From contig NZ_CP045737.1 in the NCBI RefSeq assembly GCF_009649075.1, positions 2,046,001 through 2,110,000 on the forward strand: 64,000 nucleotides of DNA, given 5' to 3'. Positions 28,883 through 38,613 of the stretch are shown here, piece after piece (within the stretch, counting starts at the first letter, position 1; the number at the start of each line of letters is the position of its first letter). The notes under the pieces were generated by a model. The model had not been told where the DNA came from. It worked only from the letters and a program-made list of their open reading frames with translations, and made no database searches. Source of the DNA: Aeromicrobium yanjiei (GTDB taxonomy: Bacteria > Actinomycetota > Actinomycetes > Propionibacteriales > Nocardioidaceae). The position numbers and the translations under genes were made by a program.

Positions 28883-30525
28883 CGGCTGACCTTCTCTGCC
28901 TTGTTCGGTTGCGTGCGCGCGATCTCGGTGACCTTGCGGCCCGTGATGCCCAGGTGACTCGCGTCGAGCCCGGACAGCTTGTGGCCCTGGCCGAAGAACT
29001 TCGTCCGGGCGAGCAGCGAGACCAGCGGCTTGGTGAAGAAGAACACCACGAACACGTCGATCAGCGTCGTGAGGCCGAGCGCGAACGCGAATCCGCGCAC
29101 GACACCGATCGCGAAGATGAACAGCGTGATCGCGGCGATGATCGAGACCGCGTCGGCGGCCAGGATCGTGCCGCGGGCGCGTACCCAGCCGGCCTCGACG
29201 GCCAGGCGCAGCGACTTGCCGTCACGCACCTCGTCGCGGATGCGTTCGAAGAACACGATGAACGAGTCGGCGGTGATGCCGATCGCCACGATCAGTCCCG
29301 CGATGCCCGGCAGCGTCAGGGTGAACCCGACGCCCTTGCCGAGCAGCAGCACCATGACGTACGTCAGGGCCGACGCCACGGCCAGCGAGCCGATGATGAC
29401 CAGGCCCAGGCCGCGGTAGTAGAACAAGCAGTAGACGATGACCAGGAGCAGGCCGATCACGCCCGCGACCAGACCGGCATCGAGCTGCGTGCCGGCAAGC
29501 GACGGGCCGATCTCCTCGCTGCCGTTGACGGCGAACGTCAGGGGAAGAGCGCCGAACTTCAGCTGGTTGGACAGCGCCTTGGCCGAGTCGGCGTTGAAGC
29601 CGCCGGTGATCTGCGAGACGCCGTTGTTGATCGGCGCCTGTGACGCGGGCGCCGTGATCGTCTCACCGTCGAGCACGATCGCGAACCGGTTCTGGCCCGG
29701 GGTCAGCGCGGTGGTGACGGTCTTGAAGGCCGACTTGCCCTCACCCTTGAGCTCGATGCGCACGCTCCACTCGGCACGCTGCGCGTCGTACTGGGGCTCG
29801 GCGCTCTTGATGTCGGAGCCGGGGATGACCGTCGGGCTGAGGATCTGCACCTCGCCGTTGGACGTGTCGCAGGTGACCAGAGGCTTGCCGGCGACATCGT
29901 CGACGTCGACGCCCTCGGGGTTGCACACGAAGCCGGCTGCCTCCTTCTGCAGCGCGGCGATACCGGCCTGGTACGCCTTGGGCAGGGTCTGGACCCCCTG
30001 CAGCTCGGCCTGGATCATCTGGTCGAGCGTGAGCTTGCTCCAGTCGATGCCGTCGATGATCTTCTGCTGGGCCGCAGCGTCCTTGGCCGCGAGCGGCTTG
30101 GTCGCGCTCGGCAGGTTGCCTGCCCAGAGCAGTCGGAACCGCAGCTGGGCGGTCTTGCCGACCTCGTCGACGATGCCGGCCTTGCGCTCACCGGGGATCT
30201 CGATGATCACCTGGTCGTTGCCCTGGGTGGTCACCTCGGCCTCGGTCACGCCTGTCGCGTTGACGCGCTGGTCGATGATGTTGCGCGCCTGGTCGAGCTT
30301 GTCCTTGGTGACGTCGCCCTCGGTGGCCTTGGCCTGCAGGCTGATGCGCGTACCGCCCTCGAGGTCGAGCCCGAGCCGGGGCTGCCACGCACTGTCCTCG
30401 CCCTTGTCGGTGCCGAGGTTGATCAGCGCGACCAGCGCGTAGAGCGCCAGAAGCACGACCAGGAACAGGGTGAGCGTCCTCTTGGGACGAGGAAGCGAAG
30501 AGCTGCGCTGCGGGGATTTTGCCAT
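28879..30525 (-). CDS. secD: Protein translocase subunit SecD
   Basis: SecD is the large partner of SecF. The 548-residue protein has an N-terminal membrane segment (TLTLFLVVLLALYALVAL), the LGLDLEGGTRISL motif near residue 50, a periplasmic P1 domain, and five C-terminal membrane segments with the conserved GIAGLIVAIGITADSFIVFFERIRDEV stretch near residue 430. It overlaps the yajC stop by one base (30525) and secF by four bases. Confidence 0.95.
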   Translation of the reverse strand: MAKSPQRSSSLPRPKRTLTLFLVVLLALYALVALINLGTDKGEDSAWQPRLGLDLEGGTRISLQAKATEGDVTKDKLDQARNIIDQRVNATGVTEAEVTTQGNDQVIIEIPGERKAGIVDEVGKTAQLRFRLLWAGNLPSATKPLAAKDAAAQQKIIDGIDWSKLTLDQMIQAELQGVQTLPKAYQAGIAALQKEAAGFVCNPEGVDVDDVAGKPLVTCDTSNGEVQILSPTVIPGSDIKSAEPQYDAQRAEWSVRIELKGEGKSAFKTVTTALTPGQNRFAIVLDGETITAPASQAPINNGVSQITGGFNADSAKALSNQLKFGALPLTFAVNGSEEIGPSLAGTQLDAGLVAGVIGLLLVIVYCLFYYRGLGLVIIGSLAVASALTYVMVLLLGKGVGFTLTLPGIAGLIVAIGITADSFIVFFERIRDEVRDGKSLRLAVEAGWVRARGTILAADAVSIIAAITLFIFAIGVVRGFAFALGLTTLIDVFVVFFFTKPLVSLLARTKFFGQGHKLSGLDASHLGITGRKVTEIARTQPNKAEKVSR

Positions 30526-30824
30526 CAGCTGTCTGTGCTCGATTCAGGCTCGGTCTCGATCTCGTCGGCGATGATGCGCGAGACCGCGTGGCGGTTGACG
30601 GTGATCACGGTCCCGGGTGCGACGAGCAGCTCGACGGTCTCGTCACCGATCGTGACGGTCTCACCGAAGATGCCGCTGGCCAGCATGACCCGCTGACCCG
30701 GAGCGAGCTGGCTCTGCAGCCCTTGGAAGTCGCGCCGTTGGGCACGTGCCGGCCGAAGGACCAGGAACCAGAAGGCCAGGACCAAGATGGCAATCGGCAG
30801 CAGGGTGGATGCCCAGTTTTCCAC
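30525..30824 (-). CDS. yajC: Preprotein translocase subunit YajC
   Basis: YajC is a small partner of the SecDF complex. With GTG 30824 the protein has 99 residues: a single membrane helix (STLLPIAILVLAFWFLVLRPARAQ) then the cytosolic YajC domain (LAPGQRVMLASGIFGETVTI). GGGAG lies seven bases upstream of the GTG. The frame stays open upstream to give 131 codons, but that extension has no membrane-export character and is likely not translated. Confidence 0.92.
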   Translation of the reverse strand: MENWASTLLPIAILVLAFWFLVLRPARAQRRDFQGLQSQLAPGQRVMLASGIFGETVTIGDETVELLVAPGTVITVNRHAVSRIIADEIETEPESSTDS

Positions 30825-30936
30825 GGTGGATCTCCCGTAACGGTGGTGTGACCCGACATCGTCGGGCATGGCCGGAGGGCCGCCGGATAGTTTAGCCCGG
30901 CAACCTTCGCAGCATGACACGCGTCACGGTGTGGCG

Positions 30937-32004
30937 TTACGGCGAGTCGTCGGGCAGCGGGAGCTGATCGAGTCCCGCAGGGGCCGACAGGCCTAGATGG
31001 CGCCAGGCCGCGGGCGTCGCAACGCGTCCGCGCGGGGTGCGCGCCAGGAATCCGAGGCGTACGAGGAAGGGCTCGGCGAGCTCCTCCACGGTCTCGCGCT
31101 CCTCGCCCACCGCGACCGCGAGGGTCGACACGCCCACCGGCCCGCCGCCGAAGCTGCGGCACAACGCGTCGAGCACCGCACGGTCGAGGCGGTCCAGGCC
31201 GAGCTCGTCCACCTCGTAGAGCGAGAGAGCGTCGCGGGCCACGTCGTGGTCGATGACTCCCCCGGCACGCACCTCGGCGAAGTCGCGGACTCGGCGCAGC
31301 AGCCGGTTGGCGATGCGCGGGGTGCCGCGCGAGCGGGAGGCGATCTCGCGCCCGCCATCGTCACTGACGTCCAGGCCGAGCAGCCCGGCCGACCGCACGA
31401 CGATCCGGTGCAGCTCTTCGGGGTCGTAGTAGTCGAGCTGCGCGGTGAAGCCGAACCGGTCGCGCAGCGGGCTGGGCAGCAGACCCGCCCGCGTCGTCGC
31501 GCCGACCACCGTGAACGGCGGGATCTCCAGTGGGATCGCGGTCGCGCCGGGACCCTTGCCGACGATGACGTCGACGCGGAAGTCCTCCATCGCCATGTAG
31601 AGCAGCTCCTCCGCGGGCCGCGACATGCGATGGATCTCGTCGATGAACAGGACGTCGCCCTCGTTGATGCCGGACAGGATCGCCGCGAGGTCGCCCGCGT
31701 GCTGGATGGCCGGTCCGCTGGTGATGCGCAGCGGCGCCGAGAGCTGGGTCGCGATGATCATCGCGATGGTCGTCTTGCCGAGCCCGGGCGGACCGGACAG
31801 CAGGACGTGGTCGGGGGTGCGTCCGCGGCCCATCGCCGCCTCGAGCACGAGCGACAGCTGCTCGCGCACGCGTTCTTGGCCCACGAGCTCGTCGAGCGTG
31901 CGGGGACGCAGGGCCGCCTCGAACGCGCGGTCCTCGGGGCGCGCCTCGGCCACGATCGCCTCGAAGGCCCCGTCGTCGTACGCCTCGTCGTGATCGCCGT
32001 GCAT
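30937..32004 (-). CDS. ruvB: Holliday junction DNA helicase RuvB
   Basis: RuvB is the hexameric motor of branch migration. The 355-residue protein has Walker [10 protein letters not shown] near residue 73, Walker B FIDEIHR, the sensor and presensor beta-hairpin region ([14 protein letters not shown]), and the winged-helix C-terminal domain ([21 protein letters not shown]). The ATG at 32004 overlaps the ruvA stop by one base, forming the ruvC-ruvA-ruvB operon. Confidence 0.97.
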   Translation of the reverse strand: MHGDHDEAYDDGAFEAIVAEARPEDRAFEAALRPRTLDELVGQERVREQLSLVLEAAMGRGRTPDHVLLSGPPGLGKTTIAMIIATQLSAPLRITSGPAIQHAGDLAAILSGINEGDVLFIDEIHRMSRPAEELLYMAMEDFRVDVIVGKGPGATAIPLEIPPFTVVGATTRAGLLPSPLRDRFGFTAQLDYYDPEELHRIVVRSAGLLGLDVSDDGGREIASRSRGTPRIANRLLRRVRDFAEVRAGGVIDHDVARDALSLYEVDELGLDRLDRAVLDALCRSFGGGPVGVSTLAVAVGEERETVEELAEPFLVRLGFLARTPRGRVATPAAWRHLGLSAPAGLDQLPLPDDSP

Positions 32005-32594
32005 CAGCGGGTCTTCGCAAGCGAGCGCAGGGCGTCGCGCAGGATCGAGGAGACGTCGGGGTCGGCGCCTGCAGGCAGGTCGGCGGACACCCGGTCGAGG
32101 GCCGCGTCGGCGTCCCTGGTCGACCAGCCGAGGCCCAGCAGGGCCTCGTGGACCTGGGACCGCCACGCGGGCGCTCCGGCGGCCACGGTCGTGGTGACGC
32201 CGACCCGGTCCTTGAGCTCGACCACGATCCGCTCGGCACCCTTGCGGCCGATGCCGGGGACCGTGGTGAGCGTCGCGAGATCGCCCTGGCCGATCGCCTG
32301 ACGCAAGCGGTCGGGATCGAGCACGGCCAGCATGGCCTGGGCGACCTTGGGGCCCACACCGCTCGCGGTCTGCACCAGCTCGAACATGTCGCGCTCGTCG
32401 GGGGTCGCGAAGCCGAAGACGGTCAACGAGTCCTCGCGCACCACCATCGAGGTGGACAGCTGCACCTCGGTGCCGATGCGCAGCGTCGCGATCGTGCCAG
32501 GGGTGCACATGATCTGCATGCCCACTCCCCCGACGTCGATGACGGCGGAGGTGAGGGTGACGGCGGCGACCGGGCCGCGGACGTGGGCGATCAT
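32004..32594 (-). CDS. ruvA: Holliday junction DNA helicase subunit RuvA
   Basis: RuvA binds four-way junctions and recruits RuvB. The 196-residue protein starts [20 protein letters not shown] (the OB fold), carries two helix-hairpin-helix motifs ([17 protein letters not shown] and [20 protein letters not shown]), and ends in the RuvB-binding domain ([18 protein letters not shown]). The start overlaps the ruvC stop by four bases; the longer frame is a shadow of ruvC. Confidence 0.96.
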   Translation of the reverse strand: MIAHVRGPVAAVTLTSAVIDVGGVGMQIMCTPGTIATLRIGTEVQLSTSMVVREDSLTVFGFATPDERDMFELVQTASGVGPKVAQAMLAVLDPDRLRQAIGQGDLATLTTVPGIGRKGAERIVVELKDRVGVTTTVAAGAPAWRSQVHEALLGLGWSTRDADAALDRVSADLPAGADPDVSSILRDALRSLAKTR

Positions 32595-33127
32595 CGGGGA
32601 CCTCTCGTGGGGGTGGCGCGGGCCGCGGCGACGGCGAGCTCGAGCCGGTTCTTGGCGCCACCGCGCCAGATGTGGCAGATCGCGAGCGCGAGCGCGTCGG
32701 CCGCGTCCGCGGGCTTGGGCGCCTCGGTGAGCCTCAGCAGCCGGGTGACCATCTGCGTGACCTGGGCCTTGTCGGCGCGGCCGCTGCCGGTGACGGACGC
32801 CTTGACCTCGCTCGGCGTGTGCAGGTGCACCGGGATGCCGTGCCGGGCTGCGACGAGCATCGCGACACCACTGGCCTGGGCCGTGCCCATGACCGTGCTG
32901 ACGTTGTGCTGGCTGAAGACGCGCTCGACCGCGACCACGTCGGGACGGTGCAGCAGCACGTCCTCCTCGATCGCCTGCTCCAGCCGGTGCAGCCGCCGCG
33001 CGGTGTCGAGGTCGGCGGGCGTGCGGTAGACGCCCACATGCACCATCGTCAGCGGACGTCCCACCGTGCCGTCGACGACGCCCACACCGCAGCGGGTGAG
33101 ACCCGGATCGATGCCGAGGACCCTCAT
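32591..33127 (-). CDS. ruvC: Holliday junction endonuclease RuvC
   Basis: RuvC cuts Holliday junctions symmetrically. The 178-residue protein opens [20 protein letters not shown] with catalytic Asp7; [23 protein letters not shown] and [12 protein letters not shown] supply the remaining acidic residues. It is the first gene of ruvCAB, and a LexA-box-like sequence covers its predicted transcript start, consistent with DNA-damage induction. Confidence 0.96.
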   Translation of the reverse strand: MRVLGIDPGLTRCGVGVVDGTVGRPLTMVHVGVYRTPADLDTARRLHRLEQAIEEDVLLHRPDVVAVERVFSQHNVSTVMGTAQASGVAMLVAARHGIPVHLHTPSEVKASVTGSGRADKAQVTQMVTRLLRLTEAPKPADAADALALAICHIWRGGAKNRLELAVAAARATPTRGPR

Positions 33128-33146
33128 GCGGGACCCGTCCCACAGA

Positions 33147-33162
33147 TAGAACGCATGTTCGA
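33147..33162 (-). promoter_or_regulatory. Candidate LexA (SOS) box upstream of ruvC
   Basis: On the minus strand the site reads TCGAACATGCGTTCTA, matching 11 of 12 fixed positions of the actinobacterial SOS box TCGAAC-N4-GTTCGA. It lies 20–35 bases before the ruvC ATG and just downstream of a TAGGCT hexamer (33169–33164), so LexA would cover the transcript start. Confidence 0.7.
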
Positions 33163-33163
33163 C

Positions 33164-33169
33164 AGCCTA
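33164..33169 (-). promoter_or_regulatory. Candidate -10 box of ruvCAB
   Basis: TAGGCT on the minus strand, placing the transcript start inside the SOS-box-like site. Confidence 0.4.
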
Positions 33170-33223
33170 GACCGCTCCCCCGTCACGCGGACGGCGACGC
33201 GCCGCAGGGCAGCCGCCCCGGGA

Positions 33224-33985
33224 TCACTCGACCTGCGCCATGACCTCGTCGGAGGCGTCGAAGTTGGCGAAGACGTTCTGCACGTCGTCGCAGTCCTCCA
33301 GCGCGTCGATGAGCTTCATGATCTTGGTGGCCGCCTCGACGTCGACGTCGACCGTCATGGAGGGCACGAACGACGCATCGGCCGAGTCGTAGTCGAGCCC
33401 GGCCTCCTGCAGCGCGGTGCGGACCGCGACCAGGTCGGTCGGCTCGCTGATGACCTCGAACGATCCGTCGTGGTCGTTGACCTCCTCGGCACCCGCATCG
33501 AGCACCGCGAGCAGGACGTCGTCCTCGTTGGTCGGACCGCCCTCCTGCTCCCGCGGGACCATGATGACGCCCTTGCGGTTGAACATGTAGGACACCGAGC
33601 CCGGATCGGCCATCGTGCCGCCGTTGCGGGTCATCGCGGTGCGCACCTCCATCGCGGCGCGGTTGCGGTTGTCGGTCAGGCACTCGACCAGCAGCGCGAC
33701 GCCACCGGGCGCATATCCCTCGTACATGATCGTGGTGTAGTCGACCGCGTCGTCACCCACACCGCCGCCGCGCTTGACCGCGCGGTCGATGTGGTCCTTG
33801 GGCACCGAGGACTTGCGGGCCTTCTGGATCGCGTCGTAGAGCGTGGGGTTGCCGTCGGGGTCAGGACCACCGATGCGCGCAGCGACCTCGATGTTCTTGA
33901 CCATCTTGGCGAACATCTTGCCGCGCTTGGCGTCGACGATGGCCTTCTTGTGCTTCGTGGTCGCCCACTTGGAATGGCCTGACAT
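33224..33985 (-). CDS. yebC: YebC/PmpR-family regulatory protein
   Basis: YebC-family proteins bind DNA or relieve ribosome stalling at difficult proline motifs; the actinobacterial orthologue's role is not settled. The 253-residue protein starts [20 protein letters not shown] and continues with [19 protein letters not shown], family hallmarks, and ends in the acidic YebC domain. Length is normal. It sits upstream of ruvC, its usual place. Confidence 0.95.
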   Translation of the reverse strand: MSGHSKWATTKHKKAIVDAKRGKMFAKMVKNIEVAARIGGPDPDGNPTLYDAIQKARKSSVPKDHIDRAVKRGGGVGDDAVDYTTIMYEGYAPGGVALLVECLTDNRNRAAMEVRTAMTRNGGTMADPGSVSYMFNRKGVIMVPREQEGGPTNEDDVLLAVLDAGAEEVNDHDGSFEVISEPTDLVAVRTALQEAGLDYDSADASFVPSMTVDVDVEAATKIMKLIDALEDCDDVQNVFANFDASDEVMAQVE

Positions 33986-34014
33986 GGCGCTGCCCCTTAC
34001 GTACGGATGACGGT

Positions 34015-34614
34015 CTACGACTGCTTGACGAGGTCCACGAAGTAGCGATGAATGCGATCGTCGCCCCCCACCTCGGGGTGGAAAGAGGTCGCCATCAGGC
34101 TGCCCTGTCGGACGGCGACGATTCTACCGGCTGCCTCGCCCGCCGGGATCGTGGCAAGTGGTTCGACGCCTTCGCCGAGGTCCTCGACCCACGGTGCGCG
34201 GATGAACACCGCGTGCACGGGATCGCCGAGCCCGTCGAAGTCGAGCTCCCCCTCGAACGAGTCGACCTGCCGGCCGAACGCATTGCGGCGCACCGTGATG
34301 TCGAGGCCGCCGAGGGTCTCCTGACCCTCGGCGGCGTCCTCGAGGCGGTCGGCCATCATGATCATCCCCGCGCAGGTGCCGAACGTCGGCATGCCCGACC
34401 GGATGCGGTCGACCAGCGGCTCGAACAGCTCGAACGTCCGCGCGAGCTTGTACATCGTCGTGGACTCCCCACCGGGCAGCACGAGGGCGTCGCAGCGCGC
34501 CAGCTCCTCGGGACGGCGGACGCGGACGGCGTCGACGCCGAGATCGTTCAGGACACGCAGGTGCTCGCGGACATCGCCCTGGAGGGCGAACACACCGATG
34601 GAGGGGGAAGGCAC
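34015..34614 (-). CDS. pdxT: Pyridoxal 5'-phosphate synthase glutaminase PdxT
   Basis: PdxT supplies ammonia to PdxS for pyridoxal phosphate synthesis. The 199-residue class I amidotransferase has the nucleophile Cys in [11 protein letters not shown] near residue 80, [12 protein letters not shown] near 47 and His/Glu in [11 protein letters not shown] near 180. pdxS lies 279 bases upstream; in mycobacteria a thioesterase gene separates the two, whereas here the gap has no gene. Confidence 0.96.
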   Translation of the reverse strand: MPSPSIGVFALQGDVREHLRVLNDLGVDAVRVRRPEELARCDALVLPGGESTTMYKLARTFELFEPLVDRIRSGMPTFGTCAGMIMMADRLEDAAEGQETLGGLDITVRRNAFGRQVDSFEGELDFDGLGDPVHAVFIRAPWVEDLGEGVEPLATIPAGEAAGRIVAVRQGSLMATSFHPEVGGDDRIHRYFVDLVKQS

Positions 34615-34640
34615 GCGGCAAGCGTACTGAGCGGGTCCGC

Positions 34641-34705
34641 GTGACGACGGCGGCGGCGTGAGAGACGAGTCTCCAGGGGATACGCCACCGCCGCCGCTCC
34701 CTCAC
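34641..34705. repeat. Imperfect inverted repeat between pdxS and pdxT
   Basis: GTGACGACGGCGGCGGCGT at 34641–34659 faces ACGCCACCGCCGCCG and TCAC up to 34705, with a nested GAGAC/GTCTC pair in the loop. It could weaken read-through from pdxS into pdxT. The remaining part of this 279-bp gap shows nothing else I can name. Confidence 0.55.
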
Positions 34706-34893
34706 GGAATTCCCTCCCGATCGGGTCCAGCGGAGTGAGTGACCCGGCACGAACGACTGGCGTCCGGCGGATCGAGCTCCCTCTTGCGCCAGCACATGAA
34801 GTGAGGCACTCCCATACCCCGCACGTGCTGACGTCTCGCAGCATACTCCCGCGACGTGAAATTTTCGCTACACGCCGCGAGAAGTCGGGCGGA

Positions 34894-35790
34894 CTACCAG
34901 CCGCGCTCGGCCAGACGGTGCGGCTCGGGGATCTCGTCGACGTTGATGCCGACCATGGCCTCGCCCAGCCCGCGCGAGACCTTCGCGATGACGTCGGCAT
35001 CGTCGAAGAACGTCGTGGCCTTGACGACCGCGGCGGCCCGCTCGGCGGGGTTGCCGGACTTGAAGATGCCCGAGCCGACGAAGACGCCCTCGGCACCCAG
35101 CTGCATCATCATCGCGGCGTCGGCCGGTGTCGCGATGCCGCCGGCGGTGAACAGCACCACCGGGAGCTTGCCGGCCTCGGCGACCTCCTTGACCAGGTCG
35201 TACGGCGCCTGCAGCTCCTTGGCCGCGACGTACAGCTCGTCCTCGTTGAGCGACTGCAGACGGCGGATCTCGCCACCGATCTTGCGCATGTGCATCGTGG
35301 CGTTGGAGACGTCACCGGTGCCGGCCTCGCCCTTGGAGCGGATCATCGCCGCGCCCTCGGTGATCCGACGCAGCGCCTCGCCAAGGTTGGTCGCACCGCA
35401 CACGAACGGGACGGTGAAGTTCCACTTGTCGATGTGGTTGGCGTAGTCGGCCGGGGTCAGGACCTCGGACTCGTCGATGTAGTCGACACCGAGGGACTGC
35501 AGCACCTGCGCCTCGACGAAGTGGCCGATGCGGGCCTTGGCCATGACCGGGATCGAGACCTGCTCGATGATCCCGTCGATCAGGTCGGGATCGGACATGC
35601 GCGCCACGCCGCCCTGCGAACGGATGTCGGCGGGCACGCGCTCGAGCGCCATCACGGCGACTGCGCCGGCGTCCTCGGCGATCTTGGCCTGCTCGGCGTT
35701 GACGACGTCCATGATGACGCCACCCTTGAGCATCTCCGCCATGCCGCGCTTGACGCGGGAGGTGCCGACCGTGGTTGCCTCAATGCTCAC
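34894..35790 (-). CDS. pdxS: Pyridoxal 5'-phosphate synthase subunit PdxS
   Basis: PdxS condenses ribose 5-phosphate, glyceraldehyde 3-phosphate and ammonia into PLP. The 298-residue TIM-barrel protein begins [19 protein letters not shown] with the catalytic Lys region, and carries [15 protein letters not shown]-equivalent [15 protein letters not shown] and the [20 protein letters not shown] motif. GTG 35790 has AAGGA eight bases upstream, and a TAGACT hexamer sits about 40 bases upstream. Confidence 0.96.
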   Translation of the reverse strand: MSIEATTVGTSRVKRGMAEMLKGGVIMDVVNAEQAKIAEDAGAVAVMALERVPADIRSQGGVARMSDPDLIDGIIEQVSIPVMAKARIGHFVEAQVLQSLGVDYIDESEVLTPADYANHIDKWNFTVPFVCGATNLGEALRRITEGAAMIRSKGEAGTGDVSNATMHMRKIGGEIRRLQSLNEDELYVAAKELQAPYDLVKEVAEAGKLPVVLFTAGGIATPADAAMMMQLGAEGVFVGSGIFKSGNPAERAAAVVKATTFFDDADVIAKVSRGLGEAMVGINVDEIPEPHRLAERGW

Positions 35791-35829
35791 TGCAGTGTCC
35801 TTCGTGATGTCACCCGGGATGGTGCTGGA

Positions 35830-35835
35830 AGTCTA
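35830..35835 (-). promoter_or_regulatory. Candidate -10 box of pdxS
   Basis: TAGACT on the minus strand, about 40 bases upstream of the GTG, leaving a leader of roughly 32 bases with a Shine-Dalgarno site. Confidence 0.4.
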
Positions 35836-35897
35836 CTCCCGATCGCAGCGCCACCTCGACGAAGGACAACTGACGGGACGGGACAAGGCCCCCACCG

Positions 35898-37556
35898 TCA
35901 CCCCCGGCTGCGGCGTCGCCGGGTGGCGGGTGCCGCGTGGGCGGCGACCTCGAGCATCTCCCCCACGTCATCCATCCGGCGGCGCGGTCTGCCCTCACGC
36001 ACACCGGCCGCCCGCTCGTGCCGGTCGATCTCACGCCAACCGCGGACCCCGATCGTCGAGCCCACCCGGGAGCGCACGAGTCGCCGCAGATCTGCCGCGC
36101 TGCCGACCGGGACGTCGAGGGCCCCGGCGTTCGCGTCGCCGATCAGGCGGTCGACGGTCTCCTGCGCGCACGTCTTGTTCGTGCCGATGAAGCCGCTCGG
36201 ACCCCGCTTGATCCATCCCACGGCGTACGTCCGCGGCATCCCGGCGACCCGGCCGAGCTCATGGGGCACCACCGCGCGTGCGTCGTCGAACGGCAGCCCG
36301 GCCAGCGGCGCGCCACGGTAGCCGATCGACCGCAGCACGAGGCCCGTGCTGATCGCCTCGACGTCGGAGGTCTGCACCGACGTGACGACTCCCGTCGTCT
36401 CGACGAGGTCGTTGCGGCACACCCTGACCGCCTCGACGCGTCCGTCACCCTCGAGCTCGAGCGGCGACGTCGCGAACCGGAAGACGATGCGGCGGGCACC
36501 CGGGCGCGCCGGACGCGACTGTGCGGCCCGCAGCGCAGCCAGCTTCTGCTGCACGATCGGGTCACCGGTCACCGCGCGCAGGTCGTCACCCTCCACGACG
36601 ATCTCGATGTCGTCGCGGGCGAGGAGCCCGACCAGCTCGGGCAGGGTGAACGCCGCCTGGGCGGCGCCGCGGCGCCCCAGCAGCACGATCTCGCGCACCG
36701 CGCTGCCGCGGAGCACCTCGAGCGCGTGGTCGGAGATGTCGGTCGTGGCGAGCCGCTCGGGGTCGGTGGCGAGGATCCGCGCCACGTCCAGCGCCACGTT
36801 GCCGTTGCCCACCACGACCACCCGCTCGGTGCTGAGGTCGAACGTCCGGGCCGCGTGGTCGGGATGCGCGTTGTACCAGGCGACGAAGGCCGTGGCTGTG
36901 TCGCTGCCGGCGAGATCCTCCCCGGGGATGCCGAGGCGGCGGTCCCGCGAGGCACCCGTCGCGTACACGACGGCGTGGTGATGAGCTGCGAGCTCCTCGT
37001 GGGAGAGGTGGGTGCCGACCTCGACACCCAGCAGGTACGAGAACCCGTCCTGCTCCTCGATCTGCCGGAACAGCCCCTCGATGGACCGGGTGCTCTGGTG
37101 ATCCGGCGCGACGCCCGCGCGCACCAGCCCGTGCGGTGTCGGCAGCCGGTCGAGGACGGTCACTCGCGTACCGGGCCGCTTCAACAGCTCGTCCGCGGCG
37201 TACAGCGCCGCGGGGCCCGCGCCCACGATCGCGACGCGGAGCTCGTCCGTGGTCGCCCGCGGGACGACCGCGGGCACGGGAGCCTGCGCCGGGTGGTCCC
37301 GCGGGACGTCGTGGAACATCGCGTTGATGTCGACGAACGGCAGCTGCGCGTCGGTCAGCTTGTCCTGCGGAGCGATCGCCCCCACCGGGCAGGCCGTCAC
37401 GCAGGCACCGCAGTCGACACACGACACCGGGTCGATGTACAGCATCTCCGCGAGGCCGAAGTCGGGCTCGTCGGGCGTGGGGTGGATCGCGTTGACCGGG
37501 CACGCGAAGACGCACGACGCGTCGCCGCAGCAGGCCTGGGTGACGACGTGGGGCAC
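35898..37556 (-). CDS. fprB: Ferredoxin-fused ferredoxin–NADP reductase (FprB-like)
   Basis: This 552-residue flavoprotein should pass electrons from NADPH to iron–sulfur clusters. The N-terminal 60 residues form a ferredoxin: Cys9-x5-Cys15-x3-Cys19-Pro and Cys46-x2-Cys49-x2-Cys52-x3-Cys56-Pro. From about residue 105 an adrenodoxin-reductase-type FAD/NADP domain follows (VAIVGAGPAALYAADELL, GLVRAGVAPDH, VVVGNGNVALDVARIL, YAVGWIKRGPSGFIGTN). The GTG at 37556 lies three bases after the stop of the diiron oxygenase, so the pair is one transcription unit and this is its probable electron donor. The C-terminus ends in an Arg-rich tail. Confidence 0.9.
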   Translation of the reverse strand: MPHVVTQACCGDASCVFACPVNAIHPTPDEPDFGLAEMLYIDPVSCVDCGACVTACPVGAIAPQDKLTDAQLPFVDINAMFHDVPRDHPAQAPVPAVVPRATTDELRVAIVGAGPAALYAADELLKRPGTRVTVLDRLPTPHGLVRAGVAPDHQSTRSIEGLFRQIEEQDGFSYLLGVEVGTHLSHEELAAHHHAVVYATGASRDRRLGIPGEDLAGSDTATAFVAWYNAHPDHAARTFDLSTERVVVVGNGNVALDVARILATDPERLATTDISDHALEVLRGSAVREIVLLGRRGAAQAAFTLPELVGLLARDDIEIVVEGDDLRAVTGDPIVQQKLAALRAAQSRPARPGARRIVFRFATSPLELEGDGRVEAVRVCRNDLVETTGVVTSVQTSDVEAISTGLVLRSIGYRGAPLAGLPFDDARAVVPHELGRVAGMPRTYAVGWIKRGPSGFIGTNKTCAQETVDRLIGDANAGALDVPVGSAADLRRLVRSRVGSTIGVRGWREIDRHERAAGVREGRPRRRMDDVGEMLEVAAHAAPATRRRRSRG

Positions 37557-37559
37557 CGC

Positions 37560-38585
37560 TCAGGCCTGTCCTGCAAAGGCGACCGGGGGCTCACTGCGGT
37601 AGCGGGAGGGACGGCCGTCGATGCGGCACAGCTTCCACATCCAGCGCGCCGTCCGCGTCTCGCGCAGGCCGGCCTGGTCGGCGAGCATGCGGACATCCCC
37701 GAACAGCTCCTGGAGCCGGGCCCGGGACGCCGGCGACCGCCACCACAGGTCCTTCATGACGCGCCGCGGGATGCCGAACTCCCGGCGGAACGACGCCGAC
37801 GGCACCATGATCACGTCGCACAGCACCCGCATGATGACCGGGAACAGCATCGCCATCACTCGCTTCTCGATCGGTCCGAGCCGCGGGGCGTTGCGGCGGA
37901 CGTAGTGGTGGGCGAACGAGATGTGCCGGGCTTCCTCGGCGACGTGGATCTCCATGACCCGCGACAGCACTGGAGGCAGCTCCTCACCGCTGCGCAGGAT
38001 CGCCTTCTGCGTGTGGTCGATCGGCTCCTCGCCGGCCAGCACCCCGATGAAGAACCCGAAGGGCGCTGCCGACGCCGCCCACGGCAGCAGCCCGGCGATG
38101 CGGCGCATCAGCCACGGCATGCCCTCGACCGGAGCCCCGATGCGGTTGACGGTCTCCTGGAACATCTGCGTGTGGTGGCACTCCTCGGTCGCCTCGTGCG
38201 TGAGGTAGCGGTACTCCGGGGAGTCGTTGGGCAGCGTGAAGACGTACTGCATGATGCCGCGGATCAGGATGTTCTCGAACTGCAGGCCGACCTTGAGGAT
38301 GTTGGCCTGGCGCCACTGCCCGATCGCGATGCGCCGCTCGAGCGACTGCGCCTGGTACCACGGGTGCGCGCCGAGGGGATCCACATCCGCGGGCAGGACC
38401 CATCGCGGATCGTCGGACCGGACGGCGAAGTCGGGGTGCTCCCACGGGACGTCGACGAACGCGTCGAAGTGCCGGTCGACCGAGGCCTGCGAGAGCGCCC
38501 GGAGGATGTCGGCGTACTGCTCGGGCGACACGTCGACGGGGATGTCGGGCAGATCGGCACTGGGCGGGTTGATCGTCTGGGACAT
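37560..38585 (-). CDS. AurF-type diiron oxygenase
   Basis: AurF-family enzymes (PF11583) use a diiron centre and O2 to oxidise aryl amines or related substrates. The 341-residue protein has the expected ligand pattern: FENILIRG near residue 105, EATEECHHTQMFQE near 143 and HVAEEARHISFAHHY near 215, the last matching His-x3-Glu-x2-His. ATG 38585 follows GAGGAG at five bases. The downstream ferredoxin-reductase is an obvious partner. No aminobenzoate or nitro-polyketide genes are near, so the substrate is open; a role in lipid or xenobiotic oxidation is equally possible. Confidence 0.8.
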   Translation of the reverse strand: MSQTINPPSADLPDIPVDVSPEQYADILRALSQASVDRHFDAFVDVPWEHPDFAVRSDDPRWVLPADVDPLGAHPWYQAQSLERRIAIGQWRQANILKVGLQFENILIRGIMQYVFTLPNDSPEYRYLTHEATEECHHTQMFQETVNRIGAPVEGMPWLMRRIAGLLPWAASAAPFGFFIGVLAGEEPIDHTQKAILRSGEELPPVLSRVMEIHVAEEARHISFAHHYVRRNAPRLGPIEKRVMAMLFPVIMRVLCDVIMVPSASFRREFGIPRRVMKDLWWRSPASRARLQELFGDVRMLADQAGLRETRTARWMWKLCRIDGRPSRYRSEPPVAFAGQA

Positions 38586-38613
38586 CGAGGCTCCTCGGGC
38601 TCGGCGGACCGCC

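Noticed and set aside
26060..28957. Long plus-strand open frame of 965 codons
   Set aside because: It lies antisense to rel, apt and secF, has low-complexity Arg/Asp/Val-rich sequence, and is a by-product of high GC in the true genes.
30825..30920. N-terminal extension of yajC to 131 residues
   Set aside because: The extra residues (MSCCEGCRAKLSGG and on) lack export or family features, while GTG 30824 has a good Shine-Dalgarno site.
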